Below, piece after piece: positions 33,642 through 42,910 of a DNA stretch of 64,000 bases (positions are counted from its first letter, which is position 1; each line of letters starts with the position of its first letter). This DNA comes from Bacteroidota bacterium (GTDB lineage: Bacteria; Bacteroidota; Bacteroidia; Bacteroidales; Dysgonomonadaceae), in the NCBI GenBank assembly GCA_023399295.1, contig JAEWQF010000019.1:1-64000 (forward strand), given 5' to 3'. The translations under genes and the position numbers were made by a program. The notes beneath the pieces are model-generated. The model ran no database searches and was not told the origin of the DNA. It was given only the letters and a program-made list of their open reading frames with translations.

Positions 33642-35861
33642 ATGAACGCATCCGACACAATAAAAAAACTGGCGGTCATTCGCACTAAGATAGCTGAAAA
33701 GGAGCTCAAAGAGGCCATGCAAGAGATCAGGGAGCTTGCCACCGTGGGGCAGAACTGGTCGCTTACACAGCAGCTCGACGAGTTGGAGAAAAACTACCGT
33801 TACATGCTCCACTACTTCCTGACAGGCAATAAGGATCCGGAACAGGAGAAGATCTACCTGAAGCTGATCCGCGATCTCTTCGTGCTGGCTGATGACACGG
33901 CTACCGAGATCCTGCTCAGAGAAAGCAGCACCCTCTACTATGACAAGTTGCGGACGATGCAGTTACACACGCCCTCCAACCTCGACAAGCAGAGGGAGAT
34001 CATCGCCAATGAGGCCGACACCTACACCTTTATTGGTCTGTTGGAAGAGGGTGCCGAGAAAGATAAGCGGCTGCGTGACAACAGAACGGCCTACGAGAAA
34101 GCTTTGCAAGATCTGTTTTACATGACATTCGCATCTCCCCGTGCCAATGCCGAAATGAGTGCTGCACACCATCGCTTTGTGCAGGATGATCGCATTCCGG
34201 TGAAGGCCAGGGAGCTTTTCGTCTCTGCCTTGACAATGAGCCTGTTGCAACTGTTTGATGCAAACAAAGCGGAACTGTTGCTCGATCTCTGCAGGGATGC
34301 CGAACCGGGGGTTGCCATCCGCGCCATCGCCGGCATCATCCCCATCTTCCAGCTTTACAGTGTACAGTGGTCACTCTATCCGGCTCTTGTAAGCCGCCTA
34401 CAGCTCTTTGCAGATGAAAAGCTCTTCATCCGACGCTTCATGACGGCAGTGACCGGTTACATTCAGGCACATGAGACAGAGAAGATCACACGCCGCCTCA
34501 CCGAAGAGATCCTTCCGGAGATGATGAAACTGAGTCCGATGATCGGAAAGAAGATACGACTGGATGAGTGGATGGGTGAGAGCGGCCTGGATGAAAAGAA
34601 CCCCGAGTGGCAGAAGCTGCTCGATGAGGCCGGAATAGGTGACAAGCTACAGGAGTTCTCCAACCTGCAGATGGAAGGTGCCGACGTCTTTCACTCCACC
34701 TTCTCCAACCTGAAGAGCTACCCCTTCTTCCATGAGATGAGCAATTGGTTTCTGCCTTTTGAATCACAACACAGCAGTCTCAACATGCTCTTCAGCGACA
34801 AGAATGAGGGGATGTCACTCATCAACACCATGACCAGTAGCGCCATGATCTGCAACTCCGACAAGTACTCACTCTGTTTCAGCATGATGATGATGCCGGA
34901 ACAGTACCGCCGCATGATGATCTCACAGCTGGGTGCCGAGGGAGAGGAGATGCAAAAGATGTTGGAGGAGGAAGAGGTGATCAACCCGCACCAAAAAGAG
35001 AAAACACTGATCAGCAATTACATCCGTGACCTCTACCGTTTCTTTAAGCTTTTCCGTCGACACCACGAGTTCAAAGACATCTTCAGTCTGCCACTCAACT
35101 ACCATGAGCTGGAGCCTTTCACCCCTGTGGTACGACAGCCGGCACACCTGGAGCAGATTGCACTTTACTATTTTGAAAAAAATAACTTCGGTGAGGCGTT
35201 GAGTGCCTACAGCCTGCTTGCGGCAGAGGGTAGCGGCAAAAGCGAGGTGTGGCAGAAGATTGGCTATTGCCGGCAGATGCTGGGCAACATCAGGGGAGCA
35301 CTCGATGCTTACACCCATGCCGAACTGCTCGATGAACCAAACAGCTGGGTTCTGCATCGCATCGCGGGTTGTCACAGGATGTTGAAGGAACCCGAATCGG
35401 CTTTGACCTACTACCGCCGACTGGAGCAGATGCGTCCCGACGACCTGAACCTGCAGTTACAGATCGGCCATTGCCACCTGGAACTGAAGCAGTATGAGAA
35501 GGCACTCAACTACTACTTCAAAGTAGAATTGCTGGATCACAACAACACCCGTGTCTGGCGATCCATTGCCTGGTGCGCATTTCTCTCCCGCAAGTTCGAT
35601 GTGGCACAGAACTACTACAAGCGTATCCTGGAGCAGAAGCCCAATGCGCATGACTACCTCAATGCCGGCCACGTGGCACTCTGTCTGGGCAACAACGGCG
35701 AAACGGTAACGCTCTACGGCAGGTCGCAGGAGCTTGCCGGCAGTCATGAGAAATTCCGTGTTCTGCTGAAAGAAGATGAGGAGGAATTGCAGGAGGCAGG
35801 TGTTGACACCTCCATCCTGCCGATCATCCTCGACGGAATGCGATACGGCAGTGACCTCTAA
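33642..35861 (+). CDS. Large cytoplasmic TPR protein
   Basis: 739 residues, no signal peptide. The first 480 residues are helical and unassigned. From about 505 to 690 at least five TPR units are visible (A-L-S-A-Y-S-L-L-A, A-L-D-A-Y-T-H-A-E, A-L-T-Y-Y-R-R-L, A-L-N-Y-Y-F-K-V-E, A-Q-N-Y-Y-K-R-I-L). TPRs mediate protein-protein binding; a scaffold role is inferred. It follows the USP-like gene by 9 bases and converges on nadD. The N-terminal domain appears in Bacteroidales-type TPR proteins without an assigned role. Confidence 0.7.
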   Translation: MNASDTIKKLAVIRTKIAEKELKEAMQEIRELATVGQNWSLTQQLDELEKNYRYMLHYFLTGNKDPEQEKIYLKLIRDLFVLADDTATEILLRESSTLYYDKLRTMQLHTPSNLDKQREIIANEADTYTFIGLLEEGAEKDKRLRDNRTAYEKALQDLFYMTFASPRANAEMSAAHHRFVQDDRIPVKARELFVSALTMSLLQLFDANKAELLLDLCRDAEPGVAIRAIAGIIPIFQLYSVQWSLYPALVSRLQLFADEKLFIRRFMTAVTGYIQAHETEKITRRLTEEILPEMMKLSPMIGKKIRLDEWMGESGLDEKNPEWQKLLDEAGIGDKLQEFSNLQMEGADVFHSTFSNLKSYPFFHEMSNWFLPFESQHSSLNMLFSDKNEGMSLINTMTSSAMICNSDKYSLCFSMMMMPEQYRRMMISQLGAEGEEMQKMLEEEEVINPHQKEKTLISNYIRDLYRFFKLFRRHHEFKDIFSLPLNYHELEPFTPVVRQPAHLEQIALYYFEKNNFGEALSAYSLLAAEGSGKSEVWQKIGYCRQMLGNIRGALDAYTHAELLDEPNSWVLHRIAGCHRMLKEPESALTYYRRLEQMRPDDLNLQLQIGHCHLELKQYEKALNYYFKVELLDHNNTRVWRSIAWCAFLSRKFDVAQNYYKRILEQKPNAHDYLNAGHVALCLGNNGETVTLYGRSQELAGSHEKFRVLLKEDEEELQEAGVDTSILPIILDGMRYGSDL

Positions 35862-35879
35862 TCGGTAGTTGCGGATGAT

Positions 35880-36464
35880 TCAACGGTACCAACCGTTCCT
35901 GACGATCAGCTCATAGGCTCTCTCAGGCAGGAAGGCACGCATCTCCCTGCCCTCGCGAATGCTCTTGCGTATGAAACTGGAGGAGATCTCCACCATGGGT
36001 GCATCGACCAACAATACACTTTTCCGGAACGCTTCCGGGATCACCACCTCTTCACCCGTGCGGGGATAGATCAGCATGGGGTAGCTCGCTAAAAGCCTTT
36101 CATACTCTTTCCATAGCGGCAACTGGTTCCAGTTGTCGCCACCAATGATCAGGGTGAACTGCGTACCGGGGTGCTGTTCCGTAAGATAATCGAGGGTATC
36201 AATCGTGTAGGAGGGGCGCGGCAGGTGAAACTCCACATCAGACACCTTGAGTTTGCGGTAGGGCGCAACGGTTGCGCCCACCATCTCCAGGCGGCTACAA
36301 TCGTCAAGGAGCTCGCCGGTCTCCTTGAGGGGATTCTGCGGTGTGACAACCAGCCACACCTCATCAACATGTGTGAACTCGCACACATAGGAAGCCAGCA
36401 TCAGATGACCTGTGTGAATGGGGTTAAATGACCCGGAGAAGATTGCGATCTGCTTCTTTTGCAT
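35880..36464 (-). CDS. nadD: Nicotinate-nucleotide adenylyltransferase
   Basis: 194 residues. The nucleotidyltransferase signature is S-G-S-F-N-P-I-H-T-G-H (10-20) and the second motif I-S-S-S-F-I-R-K-S-I-R-E-G (about 160-172). It adenylates nicotinate mononucleotide to deamido-NAD. Its usual neighbour gmk is absent here; the gene stands alone between the TPR gene and a small stress membrane protein. Confidence 0.92.
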   Translation of the reverse strand: MQKKQIAIFSGSFNPIHTGHLMLASYVCEFTHVDEVWLVVTPQNPLKETGELLDDCSRLEMVGATVAPYRKLKVSDVEFHLPRPSYTIDTLDYLTEQHPGTQFTLIIGGDNWNQLPLWKEYERLLASYPMLIYPRTGEEVVIPEAFRKSVLLVDAPMVEISSSFIRKSIREGREMRAFLPERAYELIVRNGWYR

Positions 36465-36533
36465 GGGTTGCTATTGCGTTCATGTGGTGACAGGCAGAGA
36501 CAGCGTAAACGCTGCCACATTGGCAAAAATAAC

Positions 36534-36566
36534 AAAAAAAACCGATGTACCCCTGCGGACACATCG
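36534..36566 (-). terminator. Terminator after the GlsB-like gene
   Basis: On the minus strand a stem CGATGTGTCC/GGGTACATCG (with G-T pairs) is followed by eight T. It stands between the GlsB-like gene and nadD, so nadD must have its own start. Confidence 0.75.
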
Positions 36567-36597
36567 ATCTTTTCATACTTTTCGTTTTGAATAGGTG

Positions 36598-36846
36598 CTA
36601 ACTTGCTTTCTTAAATAGGGAGATAATCCACAGCAACAGCACGGCGCCGATCAAAGCGGTCACAAAGCTGGGAATCACGCCGCTGCCAACACTCATTCCC
36701 AGGAGCCCGAAGACCCATCCACCAATCACTGAACCGGCGATACCCACCAGTATGTTCACCAGCAGTCCGAAACCTCCGCCCCTCATCAATTTTCCTGCAA
36801 GCCATCCGGCAATTGCTCCAATTATAATCCAACCTAACCAACTCAT
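36598..36846 (-). CDS. GlsB/YeaQ/YmgE family membrane protein
   Basis: 82 residues from the ATG at 36846 (a GTG at 36852 is less likely). Three hydrophobic helices are rich in small residues with the family repeat G-W-I-I-I-G-A-I-A-G-W-L-A-G and G-I-A-G-S-V-I-G-G-W. Family members are transglycosylase-associated/stress-response membrane proteins of unclear mechanism. It has its own terminator and is monocistronic. Confidence 0.88.
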   Translation of the reverse strand: MSWLGWIIIGAIAGWLAGKLMRGGGFGLLVNILVGIAGSVIGGWVFGLLGMSVGSGVIPSFVTALIGAVLLLWIISLFKKAS

Positions 36847-36954
36847 AAGCACTTGTTTTTAAAATGTGAATATTCATGTTGCCCCGTGAATGGGCTCCAT
36901 CAATAAACAGCAAGTTGCAATAAAATGTTTAGAATTGAGATGAGAAATTGAAAA

Positions 36955-38097
36955 TCAGCTCATCCGCTGCTTGTAGTCGTCGTAACTGAAACGGCGGTAT
37001 AGTTCGAAACGGCCGTCGCTGGTCCATAAACCGATGGAGGGGTGTGTCACCCCATTGAACAGGGTACTTTTCACAATGGTGTAATGGATCATGTCCTCGA
37101 AGATGATGCGATCGCCTACCGCCAACGGTGCGTCGAACGACCAGTCGCCCATGAAGTCGCCACTCAGGCAGCTGTTGCCACCCATGCGATAGGTGGGCTT
37201 ACCAGCCACCGGCTCCTGGTAGGCGCCCCTGATGCGTGGCTTGTAAGGCATCTCCAGGCAATCGGGCATGTGACAGGCGAAGGAGACATTGAGCATGGCG
37301 GTCTGCACCCCCTTGTTCTCCACGATGTCGGCAACAGTGGCTACCAGCACACCGGTCTCCCAGGCAAAGGCGCTGCCCGGTTCCATAATGACCTCGAGGT
37401 GGGGGTAGCGTGATTTCAGTTCCCTGAGCAGCGTGACCAGATGATCGGTATTGTAATCCTTGTGGGTCATCAGGTGCCCGCCTCCCAGGTTGAGCCATTG
37501 AATCTGGTCGAAGAGGTGGCTGAATTTCATCTCCACAACTTCCAGTGTCCGCTCCAGGTCGTATGAGTTGTTTTCACACAGGTTGTGCAGGTGAAGTCCA
37601 GTGATCCCTTCGGGCAGTCGTTCTCCTATCCGGTCGGCGGTGACACCCAGTCGCGAACCCGGTGCACTGGGGTTGTAGAGGTCTGTTTCCACCACCGAAA
37701 AGTCGGGGTTGATGCGTAACCCACAGCGGATCTCCCTGCCAGAAGCTTTCACCTGAGGGTAGAACCGCTCAAACTGCGAAAGTGAGTTGAAGGTGATGTG
37801 GCTGCTGTAACGCAGGAAAGTGGGAAACTCCTCATCGGTATAGGAAGGGGCGTAGGTGTGAGCCGGACTGCCCATCTCCTCGAAAGCGAGCTGTGCCTCA
37901 GCCACCGAGCTGGCAGTGGAGTGACCGATATACTCCCGTATGATGGGGAATGATTTCCACAGCGCGAACGCCTTGAAGGCAAGGATGATGCGCACGCCGG
38001 CACGATCCTGCACGGAGCGGATCAACTCAAGGTTGCGACGCAGCAGCCGCTCCTCCATCACGAAACAGGGTGAGGGTATCTGGGTGATATCGATCAT
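36955..38097 (-). CDS. nspC: Carboxynorspermidine decarboxylase
   Basis: 380 residues, alanine-racemase-fold PLP enzyme. The Schiff-base lysine is Lys42 in I-L-A-F-K-A-F-A-L-W. The glycine loop E-P-G-S-A-F-A-W-E-T-G and the C-terminal G-G-N-S-C-L-S-G-D are the family's PLP-phosphate and active-site Cys/Asp regions. It makes spermidine (or norspermidine) by decarboxylating the carboxy form. Its usual partner, carboxy(nor)spermidine dehydrogenase, is not in the window. 9 bases downstream of the nitroreductase gene. Confidence 0.88.
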   Translation of the reverse strand: MIDITQIPSPCFVMEERLLRRNLELIRSVQDRAGVRIILAFKAFALWKSFPIIREYIGHSTASSVAEAQLAFEEMGSPAHTYAPSYTDEEFPTFLRYSSHITFNSLSQFERFYPQVKASGREIRCGLRINPDFSVVETDLYNPSAPGSRLGVTADRIGERLPEGITGLHLHNLCENNSYDLERTLEVVEMKFSHLFDQIQWLNLGGGHLMTHKDYNTDHLVTLLRELKSRYPHLEVIMEPGSAFAWETGVLVATVADIVENKGVQTAMLNVSFACHMPDCLEMPYKPRIRGAYQEPVAGKPTYRMGGNSCLSGDFMGDWSFDAPLAVGDRIIFEDMIHYTIVKSTLFNGVTHPSIGLWTSDGRFELYRRFSYDDYKQRMS

Positions 38098-38106
38098 GTT
38101 GATTAT

Positions 38107-38649
38107 TTAAACTTCTTCGGTTCGGTATGTTCCTATGTGTACTTTTTCCCATGGCAGCAGATCCAGTGTTGCTCCAGGCCGATCTTTTTCCTTGTAACCA
38201 AAAGCGATCACACAAAGCACCTCCAGGGGCATCGGCACCGCCAACAGCTCGTTGATGTAATCACCTGCCGACATCCATTCGGAATAGGTGCGGTTTCGCA
38301 CCTGGACCCAGCAGCTGCCCAGCCCCAGCACCTCAGCCTGTAGCTGCATGTTGATGGCGGCAATTGAGGCATCCTCAACCCAGGCATCGCTCACAAGGGG
38401 ATTGCCCAGCACCACCACGGCAAGCGCTGCACCGGCGATGAGAGTGCCACTGTTGGGCTTGCAGCTGGCAAGCTTCGTGAGCACCTCCTTCTCCTCTACG
38501 GCGATGAACTCCCAGGAACGACTGTTCTTGGAGGTGGGTGAAAGCAATGCCGCCTCCAGGATGGTACGCGTCTGGTTGGACGTGAGCAATTCACTAGTAA
38601 ATTTACGGGTACTGCGGCGGCGGAGCAGGAGCTGTTGAAATGATTCCAT
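38107..38649 (-). CDS. Nitroreductase family protein
   Basis: 180 residues from the ATG at 38649. The FMN-binding start R-R-S-T-R-K-F (10-16), the L-L-S-P-T-S-K-N-S-R-S-W-E-F segment and the C-terminal G-Y-K-E-K-D-R-P define this NAD(P)H:FMN family. Possible ene-reductase or nitroaromatic reductase; substrate unknown. It is upstream of nspC on the same strand and divergent from the hemerythrin-like gene. Confidence 0.85.
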   Translation of the reverse strand: MESFQQLLLRRRSTRKFTSELLTSNQTRTILEAALLSPTSKNSRSWEFIAVEEKEVLTKLASCKPNSGTLIAGAALAVVVLGNPLVSDAWVEDASIAAINMQLQAEVLGLGSCWVQVRNRTYSEWMSAGDYINELLAVPMPLEVLCVIAFGYKEKDRPGATLDLLPWEKVHIGTYRTEEV

Positions 38650-38773
38650 TGTAACACACATTTACGGGTACAATGATACAAAAAAAGAGTGACAAAACAA
38701 TCATTGTAACAGAAATTGGTTCCGGATGAAAAAGCATTTATATGGAACAGTTCTAAATTAAGACAATTTTGTC

Positions 38774-38781
38774 TATTTTTG
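38774..38781 (+). promoter_or_regulatory. -7 box TATTTTTG for the hemerythrin-like/LuxR pair
   Basis: Perfect TAnnTTTG, 19 bases before the ATG at 38801. The -33 element is not clear. Confidence 0.5.
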
Positions 38782-38800
38782 TAACCAATTAAATGCAACT

Positions 38801-39514
38801 ATGTTTCATATTCAAAAAACAAAGGTGAAGCCGGTCACGAAGCTGGCCGATCTGATCAATGCCAATCCCTATCTGTTGTTGATGATGCAACACTTCAACA
38901 TCGACTACCGGGTGAACGACGTGACTGTGGGTCAACTCTGCGCCAGGCAAGGGATCAGTGAAAATCTCTTCATCGGCATTGCCAACCTTTATAACGGCTT
39001 CGACACCAAAGTACAACAGCTCTTCACACCGGCTGATCTGCTGCAGGTAATCGACTTTCTCAAGAACAGCCACGACTTCTACCGCAGCGACAAATATCCA
39101 CAGATCAGCAGCTACATCCGGCAACTGCAGGAGAATCATCCCGTCAGGGAGATGAAGCTGTTGGAGAAATTTTTCAACGAATATTTTGCCGAGGTGTTGG
39201 AGCACCTCGATTATGAGGACACTACGGCGTTTCCCTATTTTATCACGTTGCTGGAAGGGAGAGAAAATCAGGGAAAAGCCGCTCGATACTCCTCAAGGGA
39301 ATATGGTGATCACCACACCGACATCGAGATCAAGCTTCAGGATCTGAAAAACCTGTTGTTGAAATACATCACCATTGAGGGAGATCTTGACCTGCGCCGT
39401 AAGCTCTTCTTCGCCCTCTATGAACTGGAGTTTGACCTATACATCCACTCGCTGATCGAAGAGAACATACTGATTCCCTCAGGAGTGAAGATTGAACAAG
39501 AACAGCATGTTTAA
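38801..39514 (+). CDS. RIC/ScdA-like hemerythrin-domain protein
   Basis: 237 residues. Residues 12-55 resemble the DUF542/ScdA N-terminal helix (L-A-D-L-I-N-A-N-P-Y-L-L-L-M-M-Q-H-F-N-I-D-Y) but lack the C-C-G-G motif of true RIC proteins. The remainder is a four-helix bundle with candidate di-iron ligands: His in N-S-H-D-F-Y, H-L-D-Y-E, D-H-H-T-D-I-E and Y-I-H-S-L-I-E-E. RIC proteins repair iron-sulfur centres under nitric-oxide or oxidative stress; without the cysteines this may be an oxygen/NO sensor instead. Overlaps the LuxR-type regulator by 8 bases. Confidence 0.75.
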   Translation: MFHIQKTKVKPVTKLADLINANPYLLLMMQHFNIDYRVNDVTVGQLCARQGISENLFIGIANLYNGFDTKVQQLFTPADLLQVIDFLKNSHDFYRSDKYPQISSYIRQLQENHPVREMKLLEKFFNEYFAEVLEHLDYEDTTAFPYFITLLEGRENQGKAARYSSREYGDHHTDIEIKLQDLKNLLLKYITIEGDLDLRRKLFFALYELEFDLYIHSLIEENILIPSGVKIEQEQHV

Positions 39515-40112
39515 GCCCCCACTGCATATTGCCATCATGGAGCCTTCAAGGATCATCTACGAAGGGCTGCAGACCATTATCAGCAACTCTTCCATCGACT
39601 GCAGGGTGAGTCGTGTGGAGCGGCTGGATGAATTGGCGGAGATGATGGATCATGCACCTGTGGGCATCCTGGTTGCCAACCCGATGCAGTTTGTAAACCT
39701 GGAGAAGGATGTGAAGAAGTTACGCAAGAATTATCCCAACCTGACCATTGCCGGCATCGATTTTGGCATCATCAACCGCCAGTCGATGCTGACCGACATC
39801 TCATTCACCCTCTACGACACACCCGAGCACATTGTCCACTCGCTCACGAAGCTGAAGGAGAGGAGTCAGCAATCTGAAGAGGAGAAAGGGGAGGAGGATG
39901 ACAACCTCTCACCCCGTGAGATCGAGGTGCTCACCAGCCTGGTAAACGGCATGCCCAACAAGGAGATAGCCGATCAGTTGCACATCAGCGTGCACACGGT
40001 GGTGCGTCACCGAAAGAACATCACCCTCAAGACCGGTATCCGCAGCCAGTCGGGACTCACCATCTATGCCATCTCAAAGAGAATTGTCTCAATTGAGGAT
40101 ATTGGGATCTGA
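39507..40112 (+). CDS. LuxR-type (GerE) response regulator-like protein
   Basis: 201 residues from the ATG at 39507; a TTG at 39492 would lengthen the overlap. The N-terminal 130 residues look like a degenerate receiver (H-I-A-I-M-E-P-S-R-I-I-Y-E-G-L) without a convincing phospho-acceptor Asp. The C-terminal HTH begins L-S-P-R-E-I-E-V-L near 138 and shows the recognition helix S-V-H-T-V-V-R-H-R. Coupled to the hemerythrin-like gene, it may be the output of an iron-based sensor. Confidence 0.82.
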   Translation: MFKPPLHIAIMEPSRIIYEGLQTIISNSSIDCRVSRVERLDELAEMMDHAPVGILVANPMQFVNLEKDVKKLRKNYPNLTIAGIDFGIINRQSMLTDISFTLYDTPEHIVHSLTKLKERSQQSEEEKGEEDDNLSPREIEVLTSLVNGMPNKEIADQLHISVHTVVRHRKNITLKTGIRSQSGLTIYAISKRIVSIEDIGI

Positions 40113-40407
40113 GCTGCCCCAAACAGGGTGGGAATGGTCTTAGGAATCTGATTCTCTTTTTGTGCATATGGTTAAACATTCTAACCCTATCATACGTTTC
40201 ATTACTTTAATCGATATCTGACTGCTGTTATTTGTGGTGCGACAGACCAAAAAAAAAGCCGGTATTGTTGTTTGGTATCAGAAAAAATCATAGCTTTAAT
40301 GCAGTTTCTAAATCAAAATATCATCACACTGCGGAGATAGGCCATTCGGAAATGGTCTCATTTTAACAAGTTTGCAACAGACAAATCACACAACAAATAG
40401 ATGGAAA
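40113..40407. other. sucC leader/intergenic region
   Basis: About 295 bases without a reading frame worth naming. No TAnnTTTG box is clear. A bulged hairpin (GAGA 40334-40337 / TCTC 40356-40359, with CCATT/AATGG inside) lies 48 bases before sucC and could be a leader structure. No riboswitch class is recognised. Confidence 0.4.
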
Positions 40408-41553
40408 ATGAAAATTCATGAATATCAGGCAAAAGAGTTGTTTGCAGCCTACGCGCTACCTGTTGACAGGAGTATCGTCTGCCGCTCGGTGGACGATGCA
40501 GTGAAAGCTTACGAACAGCTCGATCTACAGAAGGTGATCGTAAAGGCGCAAGTACACACCGGTGGCCGGGGAAAAGCGGGTGGCGTGAAGCTGGCAAACG
40601 GTGAAGCTGAGTTGCGCAGACATGCGGCCGATATCCTGGGAATGGATATCAAAGGATATCTTGTGGACCGTATTCTGGTGGGCCAGGCAGTGAACATCGA
40701 CAAGGAATATTATGTGAGTTACGTGATCGACCGCGGCAGCAAGGCGGCCATCCTGATGCTGAGCCGCGAGGGCGGCATGGACATCGAGGAGGTGGCGCGC
40801 ACCTCGCCGGAGAAGATCCACAAGTTCGTGATCGACCCCTCCATCGGGGTGCCTGACTACCTGGCGCGAGAGGCTGCTTTCACACTGTTCGACGACATCA
40901 CGCTGGTGCGCAAGGCAGCACCGATTTTTCAGAAGCTCTACAAGCTGTTTGTGGGCAGTGACGCCTCGCTGGCTGAGATCAATCCGCTGGTGCTCACACA
41001 GGAGGGTGAGATCGTGGCGATCGATGCCAAGATGACCTTCGACGACAATGCGCTCTACCGTCATCCGAAGATTGCCTCACTCAACGAGCCTACCGAGGAG
41101 GAGAAGAAAGAACTGAACGCCAAGGGGAAGGGGTTCAGCTACGTGCACCTGGGTGGTGAGATTGGCTGCATGGTGAACGGTGCCGGTCTGGCAATGGCCA
41201 CCATGGACATGATCAAGCTCTACGGCGGCAATCCTGCCAACTTTCTCGACATTGGCGGCAGCTCGAATCCCACCAAGGTGATTGAAGCGATGAAACTGTT
41301 GCTGAGCGACAAGAACGTGAAGGTGGTGCTGATCAACATCTTCGGGGGCATCACCCGTTGCGACGATGTGGCCAATGGACTGTTGGAGGCGTTCCGTCAG
41401 ATCAAGACCGAGGTACCCATCGTGATCCGTCTTACCGGCACCAACGAGAAGGAGGGCCGCGCCCTGTTGCAGGGCACCCAGTTTCATGTGGCACAAACAA
41501 TGGGTGAAGCCACACAGATGGCTGTGGAGCTCTCAAAACAACAACCAGACTGA
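40408..41553 (+). CDS. sucC: Succinyl-CoA synthetase (ADP-forming), beta subunit
   Basis: 381 residues from the ATG at 40408 ([12 protein letters not shown], the conserved start). ATP-grasp region: [16 protein letters not shown] near residue 45; C-terminal ligase domain with [10 protein letters not shown] and [11 protein letters not shown]. Succinyl-CoA + ADP + Pi to succinate + ATP + CoA (reversible), the likely downstream partner of the ferredoxin-linked 2-oxoacid oxidoreductase in this window. 14 bases before sucD. Confidence 0.96.
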   Translation: MKIHEYQAKELFAAYALPVDRSIVCRSVDDAVKAYEQLDLQKVIVKAQVHTGGRGKAGGVKLANGEAELRRHAADILGMDIKGYLVDRILVGQAVNIDKEYYVSYVIDRGSKAAILMLSREGGMDIEEVARTSPEKIHKFVIDPSIGVPDYLAREAAFTLFDDITLVRKAAPIFQKLYKLFVGSDASLAEINPLVLTQEGEIVAIDAKMTFDDNALYRHPKIASLNEPTEEEKKELNAKGKGFSYVHLGGEIGCMVNGAGLAMATMDMIKLYGGNPANFLDIGGSSNPTKVIEAMKLLLSDKNVKVVLINIFGGITRCDDVANGLLEAFRQIKTEVPIVIRLTGTNEKEGRALLQGTQFHVAQTMGEATQMAVELSKQQPD

Positions 41554-41567
41554 ACAAATCTGAACTT

Positions 41568-42434
41568 ATGAGCATACTGATAAACAAGAACAGCCGGGTG
41601 ATCGTACAGGGGATCACCGGTCGCGACGGGGGGTTTCATGCCTCCAAGATGAAAGCATACGGTACCCGCGTGGTGGGAGGTACCAGTCCCGGCAAAGGGG
41701 GAGAGCTGGCAGATGGCATCCCGGTGTTCAACACGGTGCGCGAGGCGGTGAAGGAAACGGCCGCCGACACCTCTGTAATCTTTGTACCGGCACCCTTCGC
41801 AAAAGATGCGATGATGGAAGCCGCCGACGCCGGCATCAAGCTGGTAGTCTGCATCAGCGAGGGTGTTCCCACACTCGACGTGGTGGAGGCATACAGCTAC
41901 ATCCGCCGCAAGGGATCCAACCTGATCGGGCCCAACTGCCCGGGACTGATCTCACCGGGGCGGAGCATGGTGGGTATCATGCCCACGATGATCTTTACAG
42001 AAGGGAGTACCGGTGTGATCAGCCGCAGCGGCACCCTCACCTATGAGGTGGTTTACAACCTCACTGCAAAGGGAATGGGACAATCAACCGCCGTGGGTGT
42101 GGGTGGCGACCCGGTAGTGGGGCTCTACTACCGTGAGCTGCTCGAGATGTTCGAGAACGACCCGGAGACCGACTCCATCGCCTTGATCGGCGAGATCGGC
42201 GGTGACGCCGAGGAGCGTGCTGCCGAGTACATCCGGGATCATGTGACCAAGCCGGTAGCCGTCTTCATTGCCGGGCAACAGGCCCCTCCGGGCAAGCAGA
42301 TGGGACATGCCGGTGCCATCATCTCCAGTGGATCGGGTAGTGCCGCCGAGAAGATCGCCGCCTTCGAGGCAGTGGGTGTTCCTGTTGCCAAGGAGCCGAG
42401 TCAGATACCCGACCTGCTCAGAAATAGAGGGTAA
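41568..42434 (+). CDS. sucD: Succinyl-CoA synthetase, alpha subunit
   Basis: 288 residues, normal length. CoA-binding start [16 protein letters not shown]; the catalytic phospho-histidine lies in Q-M-G-H-A-G-A-I-I near residue 247, with the G-E-I-G-G-D-A-E-E power helix near 207. It forms the alpha-beta complex with SucC. No terminator is obvious before the convergent LysM frame. Confidence 0.96.
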   Translation: MSILINKNSRVIVQGITGRDGGFHASKMKAYGTRVVGGTSPGKGGELADGIPVFNTVREAVKETAADTSVIFVPAPFAKDAMMEAADAGIKLVVCISEGVPTLDVVEAYSYIRRKGSNLIGPNCPGLISPGRSMVGIMPTMIFTEGSTGVISRSGTLTYEVVYNLTAKGMGQSTAVGVGGDPVVGLYYRELLEMFENDPETDSIALIGEIGGDAEERAAEYIRDHVTKPVAVFIAGQQAPPGKQMGHAGAIISSGSGSAAEKIAAFEAVGVPVAKEPSQIPDLLRNRG

Positions 42435-42456
42435 GATTTGAAGGGGTGTTCATTCC

Positions 42457-42882
42457 CTATGATTGCATCATTTTGTCGCCCAGCTCTTTTGCACGACGGA
42501 CCGATTGCGTGTCGGACGCATTGATGTGATAGTGATGCCGATCGGGAATTCGAAGTGTGATTCCTGCTGGCACCCGGTTGGGATCACCGATCAGATCCCT
42601 GTTTTCAAGATAGATGTAAATCCAGAACTCACGGCTACCGAAGAGCTTCTCAGCCAGGATGCGCAAGGTCTCTCCCTTGGCAAGCTGCACTTTTTCACTC
42701 ACGCTGTCGGTAGCAGGTGCAGGTGAAGGTGCAACATCATCGTCAGGGGTACGCTCCATGGGTTCCTGAGGTGTGTTGGTTGGTGAGGGTGTAGGATCAG
42801 CCGTTGACGGGGTAACAGCCAGTTCAGCAGCGGCACTTTCCGGGACGTTGGGTTGTTCGTTGGGTTGACTGCTCTCTGCCAT
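42457..42882 (-). CDS. LysM-domain reading frame downstream of a homopolymer (likely 3' half of the 43564 gene)
   Basis: From ATG 42882 the frame gives 141 residues: a P/T/S/E-rich spacer, then a LysM domain (V-Q-L-A-K-G-E-T-L-R-I-L-A-E-K-L-F-G-S-R ... V-P-A-G-I-T-L-R-I-P), a peptidoglycan-binding module. There is no signal peptide of its own. The same frame stays open upstream through the T-run at 42936-42945 and encodes the continuation of the TM helix (F-Y-I-A-T-L-P-E-N-D). This implies that HU-TM and LysM belong to one 368-residue protein when one T is removed. Confidence 0.65.
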   Translation of the reverse strand: MAESSQPNEQPNVPESAAAELAVTPSTADPTPSPTNTPQEPMERTPDDDVAPSPAPATDSVSEKVQLAKGETLRILAEKLFGSREFWIYIYLENRDLIGDPNRVPAGITLRIPDRHHYHINASDTQSVRRAKELGDKMMQS

Positions 42883-42910
42883 TAACGTGTGGTTTCCGGC
42901 AATGGTTAAG

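Noticed and set aside
40113..40407. Riboswitch before sucC
   Set aside because: The bulged hairpin does not match any riboswitch class I know and no consensus core is visible.
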